Positions 19,250 to 29,311 of a stretch of 64,000 bases of DNA are shown here, one piece after another (the stretch's first letter is position 1; every line of letters starts with the position of its first letter). The notes under the pieces were generated by a model, which did not search any database, had not been told where the DNA came from, and saw only the letters and a list, made by a program, of their open reading frames with translations. The stretch spans positions 337,378,444 through 337,442,443 of the forward strand of contig OX336389.2 of NCBI GenBank assembly GCA_946902985.2, written 5' to 3'. Source of the stretch: Meconema thalassinum (taxonomy: Eukaryota; Arthropoda; Insecta; Orthoptera; Tettigoniidae). Made by a program: the position numbers and the translations under genes.

Positions 19250-19803
19250 TAAAAAAAAATCCGATAGTAGACGAGTTCCTGAAGACGCCCGGACTGCAAA
19301 GATTGAGGGCAGATCCATTCGTCTACTATGAGAAGGATGGGGACTTCATTTGTAGTGTACGTAGAAGACCAACTCATGCTGGAAAAGGACGATGAACGTA
19401 TCGATAAGGTCAAGAAGAAAATCTCAGGAGAATTCGAGGTGAAGGTCTTGGGGACGGTGAACCTTATCATGTCAGTGAAGGTAAAGCAGCGTGATCATGG
19501 ATCACTCACCCTAAGACAAGTAGCAAATACATAATAGCTGTTGGCAACGTTTGGTATGAATGATTCCGGGGGAGCATCCTTGCTTCTCGATCGTGGAATG
19601 AAGTTTTACTGGGCGTCAGGAGAAGCAGAAGCAGGCAAAACTCGAAGAGAAAACACCAAGTATCAACAAGCAGATATTGCGGTGTTGTATCTCTCCGGAG
19701 ACACCAGATCAGACATGGCCAGTGCAACGACATACCTTAGTCAGTTCAATGGGTGGCAAACAACAGAACGTTGGAGGGGAGTTCGCCACCTGCTGCGTTA
19801 AGT
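19250..19803 (+). pseudogene. Copia A reverse transcriptase, C-terminal part
   Basis: Reads FLKTPGLQRLRADPFVYYEK, DGDFICV-like, then VVYVEDQLMLEKDDERIDKV and KISGEFEVKVLGTVNLIMSV. The catalytic YVDD is YVED here, removing an essential Asp. After a stop it continues FGMNDSGGASLLLDRGMKF, VLYLSGDTRSDMASATTYLS and WRGVRHLLR. It breaks at 19803, where the SINE begins. Confidence 0.82.
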
Positions 19804-20128
19804 TATTTTTTTTTATTTTTTTTCGTGTGGTCTCCTCAGAGACCTAGTGCAGGTCTTTCTATTCGACGCCCGTGGGAGACCTGCGCGTCGGGATGAGAGA
19901 TGGAATTGATTAAGGTGAATGAAATTGGAGAAGGATGTGGAAGGAAGCGGCCGTGGCCTGTCAGAAGGTACCGTCCCAGCATTTGCCTGGTGTTGAAAAT
20001 GGGAAACCACGGAAAACCATTTCAAGGACGGCCGACGGTGGGGCTCGAACCCACGCGTCTACCGAGTCAGCAGAGAGCTTGGCCCCATGACCTAACACTG
20101 CGCTTTAGCCAGCGTAGCCACTACTGTC
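19804..20128 (-). repeat. tRNA-derived SINE, family I, copy 1
   Basis: Minus orientation. The tRNA-like head near 20120-20035 has an A-box-like GGCTACGCTGGCTAAAG and a B-box-like GGTTCGAGCCCCACCG. The body contains CGTCCTTGAAATGGTTTTCC, and the 3' part has GGGACGGTACC and CGACGCGCAGGTCTCCC; the tail is A-rich (T-rich on plus, 19804-19828). The same family occurs at 38353-38660. It lies within copia A at HLLR/YVK. Confidence 0.85.
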
Positions 20129-20216
20129 GGTGTTATGTGAAGTAGGCAAAGGATACTGGGCAAACGTTCTAGAAGGCGGGGCAACGAGTGAAATCCTTCT
20201 GTGATTCTGACTGGAC
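20129..20216 (+). pseudogene. Copia A fragment between SINE and next insertion
   Basis: Continues YVK-AKDTG after the SINE and reaches CDSDWT at the 8-bp site GACTGGAC (20209-20216), matching the start of copia RNase H (normally SDADW/SDSDW). Confidence 0.6.
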
Positions 20217-21646
20217 CACTGATCTCTATACATGGATCGCTGATGGCAGCTCTCCGCTGCACGAGAAAGTACGCCAGGTTGAGCGCGCGGTCCGCCATGT
20301 TGGTCTACCCATTCTCGAGCCCTCCTTATGGGCAAGCAATGATAATCTAGTCAATTTTAAATCGTAATTAATGGTGCTTTGGAGCACATAAAAATATAGA
20401 GATATGTTCACTCATAGCATAAGAGCATTGGGATCACTGACACGTCATTCCGAATAGTTTTAACAACAAATTGTATATCCGCCTTAGTCAATACATAAAC
20501 GAAAATAAATTATAATTACACTTGCTCCTGGTACATGTTTCGGGGATTAATTGCTTTTATCCCCTTCATCAGCCAAGACAAATATCCCCGAAACATGTAC
20601 CAGGAGCAAGTGTAATTATAATTTATTTTCGTTTATGTATTGACTAAGGCGGATATACAATTTGTTGTTAAAACTATTTAGTACGTCAATACGGAACCAT
20701 CATGGAAACTAGTTTAAATAATAGAACGTCATTCCGAGGTCAGTAAATCTCCGGAATATCAATAAAAATGAATGTATAATAACGGCTGACAAATATCAAC
20801 TTAGGTGCTGAGTACACGCAATTAGCGATCAGTAACAGAGTAACGAATGAAAAACAATTTCTGGAAACATTCGTGTAAATTGTATATACGGTATACATGT
20901 ATATATGCCACGAAATTATGTTGTACCTATAGGCCTAAACGTACGATAGCTCACTATACAGGCCTAGATTCAACATAACGTAATCGGTAATTAGTAATGA
21001 ATCCCTGTTTCCATGAAATAACCAACACTTCCTCCAAGTAATCCCAGCACTCTACATCAAATACTACAGCTTTTAATCACGCTAGCAGCACAATAAACTT
21101 AATAATAACGGGAAGTAGATCAAAGCCAAAAAATGCACTTGAAGCCAAACCAATTTCACTCCTCAGCTCCATATAAAACTTAACACAACTAAAAACCTAC
21201 TCAAAATATACTCTCCCCACCGTTTTACAACTATTAAGCGAACTATTCCCACCCAGAACCGAAAAACCCTGAAATGGGATCAAATTTAAACACGCAATAG
21301 CCTAGCCCGATCACGTCTGCTTCAGCACCACCGCATATGTATACTTAACTTCACAATAACTTCAAAATTATGGCTAAGCGACCTATCTGCCTGAGAAGTA
21401 AAGGTATTACCGGCTTGCCTGGGATGATGGGTCACCAAACCGGTACTTAAAACTAAGATTTTACGCTTTAAATAACCAAATTCTGCCAGTATAAATACAT
21501 GTATAACATCAAACTACCAGTAACCAATCACAGAGCCGGATTCGCAATATTGCACCATGCGCTCGCTGCCATCTTGCTATACCTGTCATCGTCTATTCGG
21601 CCTACTGCTGCCTTAGCTACCAGCCATCCATGTATAGAGATCAGTG
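20217..21646. mobile_element. TIR element with 8-bp target duplication GACTGGAC
   Basis: Ends are CACTGATCTCTATACATGGA and its complement (21626-21646). GACTGGAC flanks both sides (20209-20216 and 21647-21654). Removal joins CDSDWT with QVT in the copia RNase H. TIRs are about 21 bp. No transposase ORF was found. The 8-bp duplication suits hAT- or P-like elements, but the CACTG terminus is not diagnostic. A foldback lies inside at 20453-20678. Confidence 0.8.
20453..20678. mobile_element. Palindromic foldback element with hammerhead-like core
   Basis: About 95-bp arms (20453-20548 and 20586-20678) are near-perfect reverse complements, separated by about 40 bp. Arms begin AATAGTTTTAACAACAAATT. 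On the minus strand the loop and arm edge read CTGATGA (20572-20566), a 6-bp stem (GGGGAT/ATCCCC) and GAAAC (20541-20537), arranged like a hammerhead ribozyme core with the long arms as stem III. It deviates by an extra A after CTGATGA and a weak stem I. Flanks resemble each other (ACGTCATTCCG / ACGTCAATACGG). Confidence 0.7.
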
Positions 21647-21718
21647 GACTGGACACAAGTGACTTGCTGGAGCTGTAGTCTAGTGGTGTGCAAGATAGCA
21701 GAGGAAAACGGCCTTCTG
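21647..21718 (+). pseudogene. Copia A RNase H, first part
   Basis: Reads DWTQVT, then GAVVWCARQQRKTAFC-like (a degraded version of the copia RNase H core, GAVSW...RRQ). It is interrupted by the hAT MITE at 21719. Confidence 0.65.
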
Positions 21719-22017
21719 CAGTGCTGGGTTACCCATTAGGCCCGACTAGGCCCCTAATTATCTGGGACCCCAAAACCTTAAATCTGAAAAAGAAAAAAAA
21801 AACCATCTGAAATGTTTTCAAATAACGATGATCGTTTCAATTGAAATGTATGTATATATGATTTAATAAAATGTGTATTATTCATCTTGAGAAAAAAAAT
21901 CTCTTGTATATACTTTATTAAATGTACAGGTACTAAAAATAATAATTATTTGAAAAAAAAAAAGGGGCCCCAAATATCTGAGGAACTTGGGCCTCATTTT
22001 ACCTTAATCCGGCACTG
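21719..22017. mobile_element. hAT-type MITE, 299 bp
   Basis: Ends CAGTGCTGGGTTA and TAATCCGGCACTG are imperfect inverted repeats, with further inverted similarity inside (AGGCCCC, GGGGCCCC). The 8-bp flanks GCCTTCTG (21711-21718) and GCCCTCTG (22018-22025) differ at one base. Removal rejoins the copia RNase H as KTAFCTVEAEYMAKCEATKE. The interior is AT-rich with no coding. Confidence 0.85.
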
Positions 22018-22279
22018 GCCCTCTGCACGGTGGAAGCCGAATACATGGCGAAGTGTGAGGCAACCAAAGAGGTCTTGTGGGTGGATTATCTTGCACCTCT
22101 AGAGTATTGCTAGCTGATAACCAAGGGACAATGCTCTAGCAAATGATCATTACTGTAATATCGCAAAGAAGCAAGCATATCGAGTTTCGATATTTCCTGG
22201 TCAGGGAGAAAATTGATGTACGACTGCTATCCCTGAATTATGTTGAATCCACCGGCAACAAGAATGCCCTGTTGCGTTT
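22018..22279 (+). pseudogene. Copia A RNase H, C-terminal part
   Basis: Reads ALCTVEAEYMAKCEATKEVL WVDYL, then (frameshifted) the DNQ region, and HIEFRYFLVREKIDVRLLSL NYVESTGNKNALL, matching the end of copia RNase H. The last bases CGTTT (22275-22279) are the duplicated target of the BEL insertion. Confidence 0.8.
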
Positions 22280-22468
22280 TATACCATACCAAATCATTTT
22301 GATATACAGTAATCAATATTTTATTAACACAACTCAACATCACTTCCAAAGACATTCCAAAGACATTACACTCAAAGATAACAAAACCAAAGCTATGTAA
22401 ATCAAAACACTGTCTATTTTCTACAGGAAGTCGATTGCTCGAACGAGCTTTAGTTCACTTTCTCCACA
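22280..22468 (-). repeat. BEL/Pao 3' LTR (189 bp)
   Basis: Matches 27808-28024 apart from a few substitutions and the absence of a duplicated ACTGTCTATTTTCTA block. On the minus strand it starts TGTGGAGAAAGTGAACTAAA. Confidence 0.88.
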
Positions 22469-22482
22469 TTCTCCCACCTTGC
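22469..22482 (-). promoter_or_regulatory. BEL/Pao polypurine tract
   Basis: Minus strand AAGGTGGGAGAA directly precedes the TGTGG of the 3' LTR, the expected plus-strand primer position. Confidence 0.7.
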
Positions 22483-22568
22483 AAAAGGTTGTTTTGCAAC
22501 ACACACTCATAAACTGAAGTAAATATTCCTAAATTATAGTTGAACATTGAGCTCAGGAATGTGAACCA

Positions 22569-23084
22569 CTATAAGTCTAGTTTCTTGAGTTGCCTAACAG
22601 TTCTCCCATAACGAGTCTTGAATTCACTCTCCTTTTCAGTTCCAGAGTTACTGAAGGGAATATCTTCATTAAGGATCGGCTCACTTAGTCGGTGTTGTGA
22701 AGTGTTGATAGAATCACCTTTGTTAAGACAGTTTATCTCTAACGAATAAAGTCGCTGTACTGGACGAAGTAGAATGCCAGTTGCTATCTTAATTTTAACC
22801 AGACGAGTCACATTGTCTCTTCCATGTAACAGCTCCACCACTCTTCCTAAGGGCCAGTTGATCAGTTTCTTGTTGTCGCTCTCCACCAGTACTATGTCTC
22901 CTACTTGTATGGATCCCTGTTGCTTTTTGCTCCGTGATCCGAGAAATCCCAGGTATTCTTTTTTGAAGCGATTTCTCAGGCTCTCCCGAACAGCTTGTAG
23001 ATAACGCCATCTGTCGTTTAAACCGCTGGTTTGAATTTGGTCTAAGTCAGTTACATCATTACCCTCTATGCTCTGTAGGAACAT
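22569..23084 (-). pseudogene. BEL/Pao integrase C-terminal (DUF5641-like) region
   Basis: Minus strand: DLDQIQTSGLNDRWRYLQAV, RESLRNRFKKEYLGFL, QGSIQVGDIVLVESDNKKLI and NWPLGRVVELLHGRDNVTRL. The W---Y-L-F...W--EYL...GD-V---D---WPLG-V pattern is characteristic of the C-terminus of Pao polyproteins. It ends at the stop of 22569-22571 and follows the integrase core after a small frame break at 23084-23091. Confidence 0.85.
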
Positions 23085-23090
23085 GTAGGG

Positions 23091-23930
23091 TCAGCGTGGC
23101 TTGAGTTCATCTTCTTCAGAAAGATAAGTCAAAGGTCGGTTGTTCATCAGGTTCTCACAATCGCACAGAAGAGTACACATTTCCTCATAATTTAGGCAAG
23201 CTTTACCCAAATTACGGCGAAGCAAATCCTTTAGAATCTTAATCAACCTTTCCCAGAATCCTCCCCACCAGGCTGCAGTGGGAGGGTTCAGCTTCCATTT
23301 AATCTTCAGTAGGCTGCACGTCCTCTCTATTTTAGTCCAATCCAATTGCTCCTTGGTTCTGCGAAGTCCGGTGAAATTCGTCCCATTGTCCGAATACATG
23401 GTATTCACTCTTCCTCTTCTTGCTACAAATCGGCGTAGTGCTTGGATATATGCTACCGTACTAAGTGAAGTGATCAATTCCAGATGTACAACCCGATAAA
23501 CTGCACAAGTGAATATCACAATCCATCCATTTTCTCATCCTCGTAGAAACACAGGGCCGGCCAAGTCAGTGCCCGTGATCTGGAAAACACTCGATGCCTT
23601 GATTCGATCCTGTGGCAACGGAGGAAAGGGTAGCTAAAAACCCTTAGCAGAGCTACGACGAGAGATCACGCATTTCCGAACAACTGCTGCCACCGTCCTT
23701 CTTCCTCTAATTATCCGAACCCTTTGGCGCAACAAAACAGGCAGTGTGTGCGTCCCAGCATGGTTATGGAATCGATGAAATTGTTCAATCATTCTATCAA
23801 CCATCACATGTTTTGATGGAAGTACAACTGGATAGGTATACTCAGGAGTGTCGTCAGAATCAATGACTCTTGACTTCATGCGCAGAATTCCTTCATCGTC
23901 TGTGAACACCTCCAGATTCTTCAATTGTTA
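23091..23930 (-). pseudogene. BEL/Pao integrase
   Basis: The zinc-binding part (23924-23634) has RMIEQFHRFHNHAGTHTLPV and VVRKCVISRR, in which one Cys of the HHCC site reads Ser. After a frame break, the core has MIFTCAVYRVVHLELITSLS, the catalytic Asp in NTMYSDNGTNFTGL and Glu in AAWWGGFWERLIKILKDLLR, then NLMNNRPLTYLSE. It would insert cDNA into the chromosome with a short target duplication; frame breaks disable it. Confidence 0.85.
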
Positions 23931-25766
23931 TTTTCTCTCTTCTTCATAAAGCGTTTCATTCTGGATAAGGAAGTACAGTTTCTCCTCAGCATTGAGAAAC
24001 CCTTCGCTATCAATTTTCGTAGATACGTGGTCTCTACGATTCCTTTGTTTCAACCTCAAAATCCAAGCAATGGTTCTAACGATTTTAATGTATCCAGAGA
24101 ATCGTGAGTTTAATTGCAGTAAAATCGTTTCCACATCAGTGTTCTTAGCAGCTACAACTGTCTTCCTCCTTTCCCTGTTGACTTCTTCCAACAATAGTTC
24201 ACGACGATTAAATACCCATTCTTCTTCTTTACATATAAGCCAAGACGGACCCTCCCACCATCTGGATCTCCAAAGTTGTGATGGTGAACACCCTCTAGAC
24301 AGGAGATATGCTGGATTGAGACTGCCCGGTATGTGTCTCCATGAACTAGCCTTACTGTACTCATGAATTTCCTTTACCCGATTCTCTACGAACACCGACC
24401 TAAGCCCTTTATTAGCAATCCAAGCCAAGACTACTGTTGAATCGGACCAAAACACTGTGTGTATGTCATTCCGGTGTAGGAATCGAAGGCTCAACCGAGA
24501 CATTCTAACTCCAAGAAGGGCTCCCATCAGTTCAAGGCGGGGTAGTGTCAGTTCTTTGAGAGGCACCACTCTAGATTTAGCCATCAGAAGACTCAGTTTG
24601 ATCTTACCTTCTTCTTCCGTTCTCATGAATATGCAACAACCAAACGCTCTTTTGCTAGCGTCGACAAATACAGGCAAAGTGCTGTTGTCGTTCAGGAAAA
24701 TCCTTCTAGGTATCCGACAGTCATGTAGGTATTGTAACTGCTGAGTCCATCGACAGAATTCCTCAAAAATGTCTCCTGGTAAAACCTCATCCCATCCTAT
24801 ACTTTTCTGCCATGTCTTCTGTAGAATGAGCTTGGGAATCAGAGTTAATGGGGCCGAAAATCCAATCGGATCAAATATTTTCTGCACGCTGGATAGTGCC
24901 ACTCTTCGGGTTATTAAACCTGTAGTCGGGCTGAAGTTACATCCAAGTTCATCTACGTCGCAATACCAACGAAGTCCTAAGACATTCTCAGTTTTACCAA
25001 CACCACAATCAAAGGAATTCACCCATCCCCTCAAATTGAAACCTTCGGATAACATCAATGCTTGTGCCTTTAAAATAAAGGGTCCAATTTCTTCCTTTGA
25101 AGAGACTCCAGTAAGACAGTTGTCCACATAAAATGCAGGTTTCATTTTTGTAGCTACTTCCTTCAAATGAGTTGGCGGCTCTTCCAGAAGGTTGTTCAGT
25201 ACGGAAACCAATAGGAAGGGACTGGAACAAACACCAAAAACCACCCATCAATGTCGAAAAGTGGTGATGTTATCATTATCCCTCCAGAGAAAACGGAGCA
25301 TATCCCTGTCTTCAGGATCAATTATAATCTGCAGGAATGCCTTCTCTATATCAGCTATTAGACCTATAGGATATGTTCGAAAATTGGTCAGCACTGATGG
25401 AACAAGGTCGATGAGGTTGGGTCCGGGCTCGAGGCAATCATTCAAGGAATGACCATTTCTGTCTTTGTTGGAAGCATCGAACACCGACCTTATCTTTGTA
25501 GTGCCACCATCTTTCAGCACAGCTCTATGAGGCAAATAATGTGTAGGTCCATCCAAAACTTCGTTTTCAACACCTTCGATAATTCTTTTGTTTACCCGTT
25601 CCTGTAACACCTCATCATAATCCTGAAATTTCTGCATCCCTCGTAACTTTCTTGAAGTGTTCAATAATCGTTTCTGAGAAATTTCACGATTCGTTTCCAG
25701 AGAAGTACAACCATCAATCCAAGGTAGTTTGACAATGTAGCGCCCAGATTCCTCTTCTCTCTTCAC
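23928..25766 (-). pseudogene. BEL/Pao reverse transcriptase and RNase H
   Basis: Two frames: 25766-25248 (VKLPWIDGCTSLETNREISQ, YLPHRAVLKDGGTTKIRSVF DASNK, LIADIEKAFLQIIIDPEDRD) and 25244-23928 (MVFGVCSSPFLLVSVL, the catalytic KPAFYVDNCLTG, LGLRWY, GWDEVLPGDIFEEFCRWT). RNase H follows: PVFVDASKRAFGCCIFMRT, LTLPRLELMGALLGVRMSRL and HTVFWSDSTVVLAWI. YVDN at the active site is normal for Pao. One frameshift near 25247 separates the blocks. Confidence 0.9.
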
Positions 25767-26405
25767 AGTCCTATCGAAGAACGTCTGAACTTGTTGTTCC
25801 CTTTCTTCCTTTTAATCTGTTCGCCAGGATCTTTAATACCCAAAGTCTCAAATTCCCACAAATCCGCCACTCTTGTTGATTGAGTTAAAGTAAGTAGAGG
25901 GTAGGACGAGGCAGTAGTTGAGGTGATCTCAGAAGAGCCCATAAGTGTACACCCTAAACAAGTTCTCACAGCTACTAGACTCTTGTTTACATGTACAAAG
26001 TCTGGCGTGATTATCTGAGCCCACACGTCAGCTCCTAACAATACCTGTATGTCAGTACTGTTGCCACCATTATCTTGGCCAACATCACTAAGTTCAACTC
26101 CCTTGTCCCTCAGTAAATTAAACAAGTCAGCATCAACTAGAGGAGCACCTCCACAGATACTATCAGAGCCTAACACTGCAACCTCACATCTGTTTTCCTC
26201 GTTCATACCCAGCAAAGTTATTTGATAGGACTCGAAACAAACAGGTGCTGTTTTCCTACCTCCAAATAATTCTTGACTTAGTGTTGCCTTTCCAGTTTGG
26301 TCCAACTCTAATTTCTTAGCACAAGACTTCTTTATGTAGCTTCTCTGCGATCCACTATCACACAGAACTCTTACTCTGTGCGTGGATCCACCAACTACTC
26401 TAGCA
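25763..26405 (-). pseudogene. BEL/Pao aspartic protease region
   Basis: Minus strand: RVLCDSGSQRSYIKKSC (DSG catalytic motif, about 26370-26320), KKLELDQTGKATLSQELFGG, LLGADVWAQIITPDFVHVNK and LVAVRTCLGCTLMGSSE. This is the retropepsin-like domain between Gag and RT in Pao elements. A stop interrupts the link with Gag at about 26408. Confidence 0.8.
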
Positions 26406-26407
26406 AC

Positions 26408-27748
26408 TTAAGTCTGCAGATAGGTCACATGCCCTTTATTACTACCTGCCATCATGCTAACTGTTTTTGGAACCGAATCACGTTTTGGTTCATCTGAGGC
26501 TGTCTTCGCACACATCAAAGCGTAATGTTTCCCCTTGCAAAATGGGCACTTCACAAATATCTTACACTTAACAGTGACATGTCCCGGTCGTAGACACCTA
26601 AAACAAGCTCCCTTTTTCTTTAACGTTCCTTGGCGTTCTTCTAGGGAATAATCAATAGCCACAGCACAGTCTTGAGAAAGATGTGAGGTTCTGCCACAGA
26701 ATATACAAGCCGTATCTTTGCTTTTTCCGTTTCCCTTACAAACTGAAACATCCTCTATTGAAATTAAAGAAGCCGCTGAAGGTACGTCCCTATTCTTAGT
26801 CTTGGTCCTATCATCTTGCTTAACTCGATCCGTCCTCTCGTTAAGCTTAAGCCGTTCTTCACCTTCTACCTCAGTCTTTAAGAAGGCTAACAATTCACTC
26901 AAGCAACAGTCAGGTTCCTTGGTAGACGTTTCTTTTGATACACGATACCTGTCCCAAGTTCTAAACATAACCTCTGGCAAGGCACTCTCTACTAGTGGAA
27001 ATAACATTGCAGCGTATTTCTCCTTTGTTACTCCCAAGGAATCAAGTGCTCTCCACTGTCCCTCCAGACTGTCATACAGTTAGGCTATGGATCATAACTA
27101 TCCTTCTTTAACACCAAGGATAAAAGTTCCCTAACACAGTACTCAATGAGTAACTCATCCTTCCCATACCTAGACTTCAACAATTCTATAGCCTTTTTGT
27201 AGTTTTCTTTTGAAGGAGGAAAGTTTTCTACCAACCTCTGAGCACACGAACCAGGTTCCATACACTGAATCAAATAAACAAATTTGTCTTCATCTTTAAG
27301 GCTGCTATCTTCATGTATTTTAGTAAATTGCGCCCAAAACCCAATCCAGTACTTCACGTTTCCGTCAATTTTTTTTTTCATTTCTAGTCTTGGCAGTCTT
27401 AGTAGTCTCTGATTAGAAGTATGTGAACAGTTACTCGTATTATCTTCAGAAACAGCTTGATCTCCAACTTGTATGGCCTGCACGTTTTTCCCTAACCTTA
27501 AAATATTTCAAGTCGTACTCACTGCAATTGCTGATCTCTGTTTCGAGCACGATGTCTTCAAGGTCTTCCTTTTGCAGCAGCTCATTGCATACTTCATCAT
27601 CCAGACGTTTTAACTTCTCGTAGCGTTCCACAAGTGAAGCATATCTGCTACGAATCTCCACGTGGTCACCATCAGCAAGCGCCAACAGTTCCAAAAGTTT
27701 ATTCACTTCACGCGTAAATACGCCGCGTAATACTCGACGTTCGGTCAT
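26408..27748 (-). pseudogene. BEL/Pao Gag
   Basis: Starts MTERRVLRGVFTREVNKLLE at 27748, with a coiled-coil N-terminus (YASLVERYEKLKRLDDEVCN), then in a shifted frame (27483-27085) LPRLEMKKKIDGNVKYWIGF and WAQFTKIHEDSSLKDEDKFV YLIQCMEPG (DUF1759-like), then in a third frame (27037-26408) three zinc-knuckle-like motifs: CIFCGRTSHLSQDC, CFRCLRPGHVTVKC and CPFCKGKHYALMC. Two frame breaks. Gag builds the particle and binds RNA. Confidence 0.87.
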
Positions 27749-27791
27749 CGTTGTTCTGATTAATTATTTGATGTTGAAATTGCCAGTAAGT

Positions 27792-27807
27792 CCTGTCACG
27801 GTCGCCA
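27792..27807 (-). promoter_or_regulatory. BEL/Pao primer-binding site
   Basis: Minus strand TGGCGACCGTGACAGG directly follows the 5' LTR. It starts with the TGG expected opposite a tRNA CCA end and is a familiar retroelement primer site (tRNA-Arg type). Confidence 0.75.
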
Positions 27808-28024
27808 GTTATATACCATACCAAATCATTTTAATATACAGTAATCACTATTTTATTAACACAACTCAACATCACTTCCAAAGATATTCCAAAGACATTA
27901 CACTCAAAGATAACAAAACCAAAGCTATCTTAATCAAAAAACTGTCTATTTTCTAAATCAAAACACTGTCTATTTTCTACAGGAAGTCGATTTCTCGAAC
28001 GAGATTTAGTTCACTTTCTCCACA
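27808..28024 (-). repeat. BEL/Pao 5' LTR (217 bp)
   Basis: Matches 22280-22468. It carries an internal duplication (ACTGTCTATTTTCTA occurs twice, 27940-27985) that explains the length difference. Confidence 0.88.
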
Positions 28025-28260
28025 CGTTTAAGCGTCTCAACTTAAATTGGAGCGGGGCCGAATCGGAATCACGAGCTTTTCAAACGAGGTAGCCTATTAG
28101 CTTAAAAGCAGAATGGGATGAAACCCCACTCCACATACAGCGGGCTGTAACGGGCAACGGTCAGGGAAAATGGAACGGAAGTGCAAAGTTCTAAATGTTA
28201 CAGCATTTCTTATGTTTTTAGTGACATCAGTGTGTGGACATCAGTGTTTTACACATTTAA
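28025..28260 (+). pseudogene. Copia A 3' remnant
   Basis: Begins with the second CGTTT target copy and reads on from copia RNase H (LRFKRLNLNWSGAESES). Beyond about 28100 no coding or LTR was recognised; the 3' boundary is unknown. Confidence 0.5.
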
Positions 28261-28555
28261 ATTTTTTATTATGAGCTTTCGGTTGACGCAACAAATAATA
28301 TGTAGAAAGATTGCCGACGATACAAAGCATCGTACATTAACTAAGCCAAATAAGTGAGCAAGATCTGAAATAAACGCTCGACGTTCGAAATATGTCATCC
28401 AATTAACTACCTTACTTCGTACATAAATGCGAGTTATTATCATTTTAAATGATCTTGTCGACTTCGTCGTTACGCTGAGGTCTGGCGTTAAGTTACGGTG
28501 TCGGGACGAAATGTACCTAGAATGCACTGAGGTGTGTGACGTCATAGTACGAAGA

Positions 28556-28669
28556 AGCAGCAGAGTACCAAGAAGGCAGTGCGAGAACAATCAAGTAAGA
28601 GTGAAGAAACAAAATAGAATCTTGAAACTCCGTTCTCGCCTCGCACTGCCTTCTTGGTACTCGGCTGCT
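28556..28669. repeat. Long imperfect hairpin upstream of malectin
   Basis: The arm AGCAGCAGAGTACCAAGAAG GCAGTGCGAGAAC (28556-28588) pairs with 28632-28669 with one mismatch and a 5-nt bulge; the loop is about 43 nt. It could be a small foldback repeat or a pri-miRNA-like transcript. There is no expression evidence, and it lies about 640 bp before the malectin start codon. Confidence 0.6.
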
Positions 28670-28679
28670 AGCATTTAAA

Positions 28680-29311
28680 ATGATATAAAGTCCAGTCTTT
28701 CAGACTGACTATCCGTGTCTTTTTTATAATATCTTGTTTCTTTCAGGTTAGGGCATGTAAATGCTTGTTTTTATATTGATCGACTGGAATGTTTTCTTTA
28801 CTAGAACTAGGCTACACTGAAAAATGGCTTCTATCAATTCAACAATGATCGCGACCATTAAATGCCCCGCCACAGACGAATTACGCACACAGTAGTATGT
28901 TTTGTTACCAAGATCAAAGTTGTTATTCTTTCTAATGATCTTTATTCGGGATGGAACGAGCCGACAACGTATGGACAATATTGAACTTCGTTGGATATAA
29001 GTCAATAGTTGAACGTAAGATGGCGTGGAAGAATAATAACGCAGTGCGTGTGGAATGAATGTGGTTGTTGTTGTCCGGAATGTGAGGTTAATTGCCAACG
29101 TTGCAGGTATGCGATATTTGCGGTTTAGGTGTGTGCCAACTTTTATTCGGTTAATGTGAGCATCTGTCGGAGGGGTAGTGCATGAATGTTTGGAACTGTA
29201 AAGTTTTGTGTGAAAACGAGTGTGATAGATGAGTATTTGTCCGCTGAGCAGACGATAGAGAAACGTTTGTTTTATTTTAAACCAGCAGGCTGTTTTGTGA
29301 TATTTGGAATT
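28680..29311 (+). promoter_or_regulatory. Malectin 5' flank and presumed 5' UTR
   Basis: No TATA box or initiator could be assigned with confidence. An upstream in-frame open stretch (from 29186, MFGTVKFCVKTSVIDEYLSA) joins the malectin frame but precedes the signal peptide and contains its own ATG, so it is more likely 5' UTR. No repeat family was recognised here, in contrast to the flanks. Confidence 0.45.

Larger units (their letters stand above)
22280..28024 (-). mobile_element. BEL/Pao LTR retrotransposon, full-length but frameshifted
   Basis: On the minus strand: 5' LTR (28024-27808), primer site, gag, protease, RT/RNase H, integrase, C-terminal domain, polypurine tract, 3' LTR (22468-22280). 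The 5-bp target duplication CGTTT lies at 22275-22279 and 28025-28029, inside copia A. The LTRs differ at several sites plus an indel, so the element is older than the giant-LTR one. Coding is in about nine frame blocks. Confidence 0.9.
15004..28260 (+). mobile_element. Ty1/copia retrotransposon A, decayed host of nested insertions
   Basis: Plus-strand copia RT and RNase H are spread over 15009-15432, 19250-19803, 20129-20216, 21647-21718, 22018-22279 and 28025-about 28260. These read through in order when the intervening elements are removed. Its 5' half (gag, integrase) is absent, presumably left of copia B, which appears to have inserted into it. The 3' end is not defined. Confidence 0.8.

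Noticed and set aside
29186..29311. N-terminal extension of malectin from 29186
   Set aside because: It would bury the signal peptide that begins at 29312; better explained as 5' UTR.
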